A stretch of 9,996 nucleotides of DNA from a bacterium (GTDB lineage Bacteria; Ratteibacteria; UBA8468; B48-G9; DTJG01). Under the pieces are notes generated by a model. The model ran no database searches, was not told the origin of the DNA, and worked only from the letters and a program-made list of their open reading frames with translations. The stretch lies in contig JAOAAW010000146.1 of assembly GCA_026418655.1 (NCBI GenBank), positions 1 to 9,996 on the forward strand, read 5' to 3'. A program made the translations under genes and the position numbers. Shown in pieces: positions 6,893 through 9,996 of this stretch (within the stretch, counting starts at the first letter, position 1; each line of letters starts with the position of its first letter).

Positions 6893-7622
6893 ATTTTTCT
6901 CCTTCGTTCAAAAAATGTCTAATAAATTCATTTTCTGACGTTAAAAGATATTCCCACTTCCCTGTGTCAAGTATTCTTCCATCGCTAATCACAGCTATCT
7001 GGTCAGCCAGTTTCCTAGCAATCGTTAGGTCGTGGGTAACAATAACATCCGTTGTATGAAATTGATTATGAATTTTCCTCATCAGCTTTACAATGCTGGC
7101 AGAGGTTATTACATCAAGTCCTGCTGTTGGTTCATCATAAAAAATAATCTGGGGTTTAAAAATGAGAGCCCTTGCTATCCCAACTCTTTTTCTCATACCG
7201 CCACTCAGTTCTTCAGGCATTTTATCCATAACATCAGTCAGTCCCACAGCAGAAAGAACATCCTGAACCTGTTTGCGAACTTCTTCCTCCGGCAGTTTAA
7301 AATGCTCTATTAATGAGAAACCAACATTTTCCCAAACAGTCATTGAATCAAAAAGTGCTGCATTTTGGAAAACCATTCCAGTTTTTCTTCTCAGGTCAAG
7401 TAGTTCTTTCGGAGTGACTCTGGAGATGTCGTGTCCAAGAATTACAAGACTTCCTGATGTTGGCGTAATCAATCCAAGCATGGTTTTAAGGAGAACAGTT
7501 TTGCCTGAACCTGATGGTCCGAGAATTACAAAACTTTCTTCGTTTTCAACGACAAGATTGATATCCTTTAAAATTTCTTTGTTTTTCAATTTTACAAAAA
7601 GATTGTTGATTTCTATAATCAT
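6873..7622 (-). CDS. mlaF: ABC transporter ATP-binding protein MlaF
   Basis: This cytoplasmic ATPase powers MlaE/MlaD lipid transport. Numbered from ATG 7622 (249 residues), all ABC motifs are intact: Walker A GPSGSGKT (35-42), Q-loop Gln86 in VFQNAALFDSMTV, signature LSGGM (139-143), Walker B IIFYDEP with Asp163 and Glu164, D-loop AGLD (167-170) and switch His197. The FDSMTVWENVGF stretch and LSGGMRKRVGIARAL are typical of the MlaF subfamily rather than of generic importers. Start choice: ATG 7622 lies 1 base after the mlaE stop and begins MIIEINNLFV, the usual family N-terminus. An in-frame TTG at 7664 would add 14 residues unlike the family and overlap mlaE by 41 bases. Neither has a clear Shine-Dalgarno sequence, so coupling to mlaE is likely. 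The 3' end overlaps mlaD. Confidence 0.95.
   Translation of the reverse strand: MIIEINNLFVKLKNKEILKDINLVVENEESFVILGPSGSGKTVLLKTMLGLITPTSGSLVILGHDISRVTPKELLDLRRKTGMVFQNAALFDSMTVWENVGFSLIEHFKLPEEEVRKQVQDVLSAVGLTDVMDKMPEELSGGMRKRVGIARALIFKPQIIFYDEPTAGLDVITSASIVKLMRKIHNQFHTTDVIVTHDLTIARKLADQIAVISDGRILDTGKWEYLLTSENEFIRHFLNEGEKYENTTY
6899..6904 (-). promoter_or_regulatory. Ribosome binding site of mlaD
   Basis: On the minus strand this reads AAGGAG, 6 bases before ATG 6892, within the end of mlaF. It supports that start and shows that mlaD, unlike mlaE and mlaF, has its own initiation signal. Confidence 0.75.
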
Positions 7623-7623
7623 C

Positions 7624-8403
7624 TTACAAAAAGTAGAAAATTGCGGTAAGCACAAGATTTGCAAGAATTACAAGAAAAAAAGAATTCACAACTGCCTTTG
7701 TTGTGGCAATACCAACCCCCTCAGCACCCCCTTGCGCGTTTAAACCTTCCAAACAAGATGCACCGATTATCAGCATACCAAAAACAAAGGATTTGATAAT
7801 ACCAACAAAAATGTCCTTAATCTTTATAAATTCAAAACTCTGATAAAGATAGATCCCTGAACCTATATGAACAAGATATACACCTATAATGTAACCACCA
7901 ACGATACTGAGAAAATTTGCCATCAGTGTCAGTATCGGAACCATAATCATTGACGCAACAAGTCTTGGCATAACGAGATAAGATACAGGATTCACCCCGA
8001 GAACCTCAAGAGCATCTATTTGTTCTGTAATTTTCATACTTCCAATTTCAGCTGCAACCGATGCACCCACCCTTCCTGCAATTATCATTGCAACGATAAT
8101 CGGTCCAAGTTCCCTCACCATTGACAGACTTACAATCCCTCCAACAAAACTTTCCCCTCCAAATTTTTTTAATGTCACAGCAGTTTCCATAACCATCACC
8201 ATACCTGTAAAAGATGCAATTATCCCAACCAATGGAAATGAATCTATGCCAATTTTGGCCATCTGTTCCAGTAATATTTTTTTTCGTCTGAATCCATCAG
8301 GCAATATATAACTCATTGAACTGAAAAGCATCAACATAACTTCTCCAAGATATAGAATTGATTCAAGAGCAAGTCTTCCAAATGACTCAATAACTCTAAT
8401 CAT
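7624..8403 (-). CDS. mlaE: ABC transporter permease MlaE
   Basis: MlaE is the inner-membrane subunit of the MCE lipid transporter. The 259 residues match the family length. The diagnostic stretch is present: RELGP (97-101), AGRVGASVAAEIGSM (109-123), EQIDALEVLGVNP (127-139) and MPRLVA (145-150). The C-terminal family motif GGAEGVGIATTKAVV lies at 225-239. Hydrophobic segments lie at about 54-76, 88-112, 142-165, 166-185, 199-217 and 237-258, with an amphipathic N-terminal helix before them. Its ATG overlaps the dnaB stop as ATGA and has no Shine-Dalgarno sequence, so its translation is probably coupled to dnaB. mlaF follows after 1 base and mlaD after that, completing the core transporter. 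Confidence 0.96.
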   Translation of the reverse strand: MIRVIESFGRLALESILYLGEVMLMLFSSMSYILPDGFRRKKILLEQMAKIGIDSFPLVGIIASFTGMVMVMETAVTLKKFGGESFVGGIVSLSMVRELGPIIVAMIIAGRVGASVAAEIGSMKITEQIDALEVLGVNPVSYLVMPRLVASMIMVPILTLMANFLSIVGGYIIGVYLVHIGSGIYLYQSFEFIKIKDIFVGIIKSFVFGMLIIGASCLEGLNAQGGAEGVGIATTKAVVNSFFLVILANLVLTAIFYFL

Positions 8404-9752
8404 GTTGGTTGCAGCCTGGAAAGATTCTCAAATCTCAAACATTCCTTCAGGAAAGTCAGCTGGATACGATCCGTGGGTCCGTTTCTATGCTTTGCGACTA
8501 TGATATCTGTAAGCCCTTTTACTTCTTCTGAATCGTCGTATTGTTCATCCCTGTGTATAAATATCACAAGGTCTGCATCCTGTTCAATTGACCCGCTCTC
8601 TCTTAAATCCGCAAGCATTGGTTCTTTTTTCTCCCTTCTTTCTATCAATCTATTCATTTGCGAAAGAGCAATCACTGGAATGGAAAGCTCTTTTGCCATT
8701 GCTTTAAGTGAAGCTGAGATATCTGTAATTTCCTGCTGGCGGTTCTCATATCTACCCCGACCCCTCATCAGTTGAAGATAATCAACTATAATAAGCTGGA
8801 TATCCTCCCTTGATTTCAACCTTCTTGCCCTTGCTCTCAATTCAAATATTGACAGTGCAGGTGTATCATCAATAAAAATCGGCGCTTTCTCCAGAATTCC
8901 TGCAGCTTGAATCAGTTTTCCCATGTCGCGATCCGAAAGAATACCCTTTCTCATAGACGAAGAATCAATACGTGCCTCAGAACAAAGCATTCTCTGGACA
9001 AGTTGTTCTTTCGACATTTCAAGGCTGAAAATTAAAACTGGGACATTCTGAGTGACTGCAAGATTCTGTGCTATGTTGCATGCAAAAGCAGTTTTTCCCA
9101 TTGAAGGTCTTGCTGCTATAACAATGAAATCTGATTTCTGGAATCCAGACGTAATCTTGTCAAGATCAATATAACCGCTTGGCAAACCTGTAACATGTCC
9201 CTTTTTTGCATGGATCTTTTCGAAAAGGTCAATATTTTCCTTTACAAGCACTGACATCGGGTATGCCTCTCTGGATATCATATGACTGGAAATATCAAAA
9301 ATCATGGATTCGGCATTGTCAAGAAGACTATCTACATCATTGGGACAGGAATATGCCTCCTTTATAATCTTTGTTGATATATTTATCAAAGACCGAAGGA
9401 TAAAGGTATCTCTAACAATCCTGGCATATTCCTCAACATGAGCAGCAGTTGGAACAATGTCAAAAAGAGAAGTCAAATAGTCAATACCACCAACAAGGTC
9501 AATTTTATTTTTTTCACGGAAATAGTTTGTTATTGTTATGAAATTGCACTTTATATTTTTTTCAAAAAGATCCTGGATAGCTTTAAAAATTAATTGATGC
9601 CTATTATCATAGAAAAATTCTTGACGTACAATCTCAAGACCCCTTATCAAAGCATCCTCTTCAAGAAGCATTGAGGCAAGAAGAGCTTTTTCAGCCTCGA
9701 TATTTTGAGGTGGAACCTGTTCATTGATGGTTGTACCTTTTCTATTAGCCAT
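8400..9752 (-). CDS. dnaB: Replicative DNA helicase DnaB
   Basis: DnaB is the hexameric 5'->3' helicase that unwinds DNA ahead of the replisome and binds primase. The 450 residues include the N-terminal domain beginning PPQNIEAEKALLASML (14-29), a linker (about 150-185), and a RecA-like C-terminal domain. That domain has Walker A ARPSMGKT (214-221), FSLEMS with catalytic Glu245, Walker B IIVDYLQLM (Asp324), LADLRESGSIEQDAD (380-394) and the arginine-finger motif KHRNGPTD (421-428, Arg423). No intein interrupts the Walker or arginine-finger motifs, where DnaB inteins often sit. It follows rplI after 67 bases, a very common gene order, and overlaps mlaE by ATGA. ATG 9752 is the first possible start because an in-frame TGA lies just upstream. 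No good Shine-Dalgarno sequence precedes it. Confidence 0.98.
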   Translation of the reverse strand: MANRKGTTINEQVPPQNIEAEKALLASMLLEEDALIRGLEIVRQEFFYDNRHQLIFKAIQDLFEKNIKCNFITITNYFREKNKIDLVGGIDYLTSLFDIVPTAAHVEEYARIVRDTFILRSLINISTKIIKEAYSCPNDVDSLLDNAESMIFDISSHMISREAYPMSVLVKENIDLFEKIHAKKGHVTGLPSGYIDLDKITSGFQKSDFIVIAARPSMGKTAFACNIAQNLAVTQNVPVLIFSLEMSKEQLVQRMLCSEARIDSSSMRKGILSDRDMGKLIQAAGILEKAPIFIDDTPALSIFELRARARRLKSREDIQLIIVDYLQLMRGRGRYENRQQEITDISASLKAMAKELSIPVIALSQMNRLIERREKKEPMLADLRESGSIEQDADLVIFIHRDEQYDDSEEVKGLTDIIVAKHRNGPTDRIQLTFLKECLRFENLSRLQPT

Positions 9753-9819
9753 GGTTTTTCAACACCATGCATTAGAGAAAAAATTCATATTCAAAACGCT
9801 CAAAAAGTTTCATAATAAC
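9753..9819 (-). other. rplI-dnaB intergenic gap
   Basis: This is the longest untranslated stretch in the window (67 bases), very AT-rich. I see no convincing promoter, because TTGA-type and TAAT-type hexamers are present but badly spaced. I also see no stem-loop with a T run that would end transcription. Read-through from rplI into dnaB is therefore likely. Confidence 0.5.
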
Positions 9820-9996
9820 TCATACATTTTCATGCTTCTGCACAACCCAGACCTTCAATTCCGCATTAATCTCACCAACAAGGTGTATGGGAATTTTATA
9901 AATACCAAGCCTTTTGATGGGTTCTTCAACTTTAATCTGGTGCTTATCTATTTGAATATCATGCTGATTTTTTAATGCAATCGCTATATCCTCTGC
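9820..9996 (-). CDS. rplI: 50S ribosomal protein L9, C-terminal fragment (cut by window edge)
   Basis: The 58 codons before TGA 9822-9820, read by hand from 9996, encode AEDIAIALKNQ...HQIKVEEPIKRLGIYKIPIHL...LKVWVVQ. This matches the C-terminal domain of L9, whose family pattern is DIA-x-AL, then IDK-x-x-I, then PIK-x-LG-x-Y-x-(V/I)-x-(V/I)-x-L and a terminal beta strand. L9 binds 23S rRNA near the base of the L1 stalk and helps maintain reading frame. The usual length is about 150 residues, so the N-terminal two thirds lie beyond the window. Its position 67 bases before dnaB is the order seen in many bacteria and supports the call. Confidence 0.93.
   Translation of the reverse strand, partial: AEDIAIALKNQHDIQIDKHQIKVEEPIKRLGIYKIPIHLVGEINAELKVWVVQKHENV

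Noticed and set aside
7273..7743. Plus-strand ORF of 156 codons opposite mlaF/mlaE
   Set aside because: It is antisense to two intact transporter genes, spans their junction and has no recognisable domain.
8400..9752. Intein or insertion in dnaB
   Set aside because: The gene is a normal 450 codons and the Walker A, Walker B and arginine-finger motifs are uninterrupted.
9772..9813. Thirteen-residue minus-strand ORF (MKLFERFEYEFFL) between rplI and dnaB
   Set aside because: It has no Shine-Dalgarno sequence and no recognisable leader features such as codon runs or attenuator stems; chance ORFs of this size are frequent.
37..9996. CRISPR array, tRNA/rRNA, phage, toxin-antitoxin or defence genes
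   Set aside because: No regularly spaced repeats, RNA gene signatures or such protein motifs were seen on either strand; nearly all bases are explained by housekeeping genes.

Overview
This window is a compact, wholly one-directional block of bacterial housekeeping genes. Every real gene lies on the minus strand, so the window reads 5'->3' in gene order from position 9996 down to 37. The DNA is visibly AT-rich. The encoded MlaE/MlaF/MlaD (MCE) lipid transporter points to a bacterium with an outer membrane (a diderm), and IspD shows that it makes isoprenoids by the MEP pathway. I cannot name the phylum from the sequence. The first 36 bases are not genomic: they match the Illumina Nextera read-1 adapter, so this is the end of a short-read contig, probably from an isolate draft genome or metagenome assembly.

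Layout in transcription order: C-terminal end of ribosomal protein L9 (rplI, cut by the window edge, 9820-9996); replicative helicase DnaB (8400-9752); ABC lipid-transport permease MlaE (7624-8403), its ATPase MlaF (6873-7622) and the MCE-domain protein MlaD (5741-6892); DNA repair protein RadA (4383-5744); a membrane-anchored PIN-TRAM protein of the YacL type (3363-4334); IspD (2686-3366); ArgJ (1463-2665); DnaJ (356-1459); and the N-terminal 103 codons of UvrB (37-346), cut off by the contig end and adapter. Spacing is extremely tight. Three junctions are ATGA overlaps (dnaB/mlaE, mlaD/radA, PIN-TRAM/ispD), mlaF/mlaD overlap by 20 bases, and the only gaps above about 20 bases are rplI-dnaB (67) and radA-PIN-TRAM (48). 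The block therefore looks like one long operon or two nested ones. The 48-base gap carries a good promoter-like sequence with a perfect dyad in its spacer, the best regulatory signal in the window.

The genes do not form one pathway. They mix translation and replication (rplI, dnaB), outer-membrane lipid homeostasis (mlaEFD), recombination and excision repair (radA, uvrB), isoprenoid and arginine biosynthesis (ispD, argJ) and protein folding (dnaJ). The functional sub-modules are mlaEFD and the radA / PIN-TRAM / ispD run, which resembles the Firmicutes radA-disA-yacL-ispD order without disA.

I found no mobile element, CRISPR array, RNA gene, phage gene or defence system, and no evidence of a previously undescribed system. 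The items most worth checking are the adapter at the left end, the dyad promoter, an ArgJ that seems to lack its usual last residues, and the long helical tail of the MCE protein. Alternative start codons are noted for argJ, mlaF, PIN-TRAM and radA.
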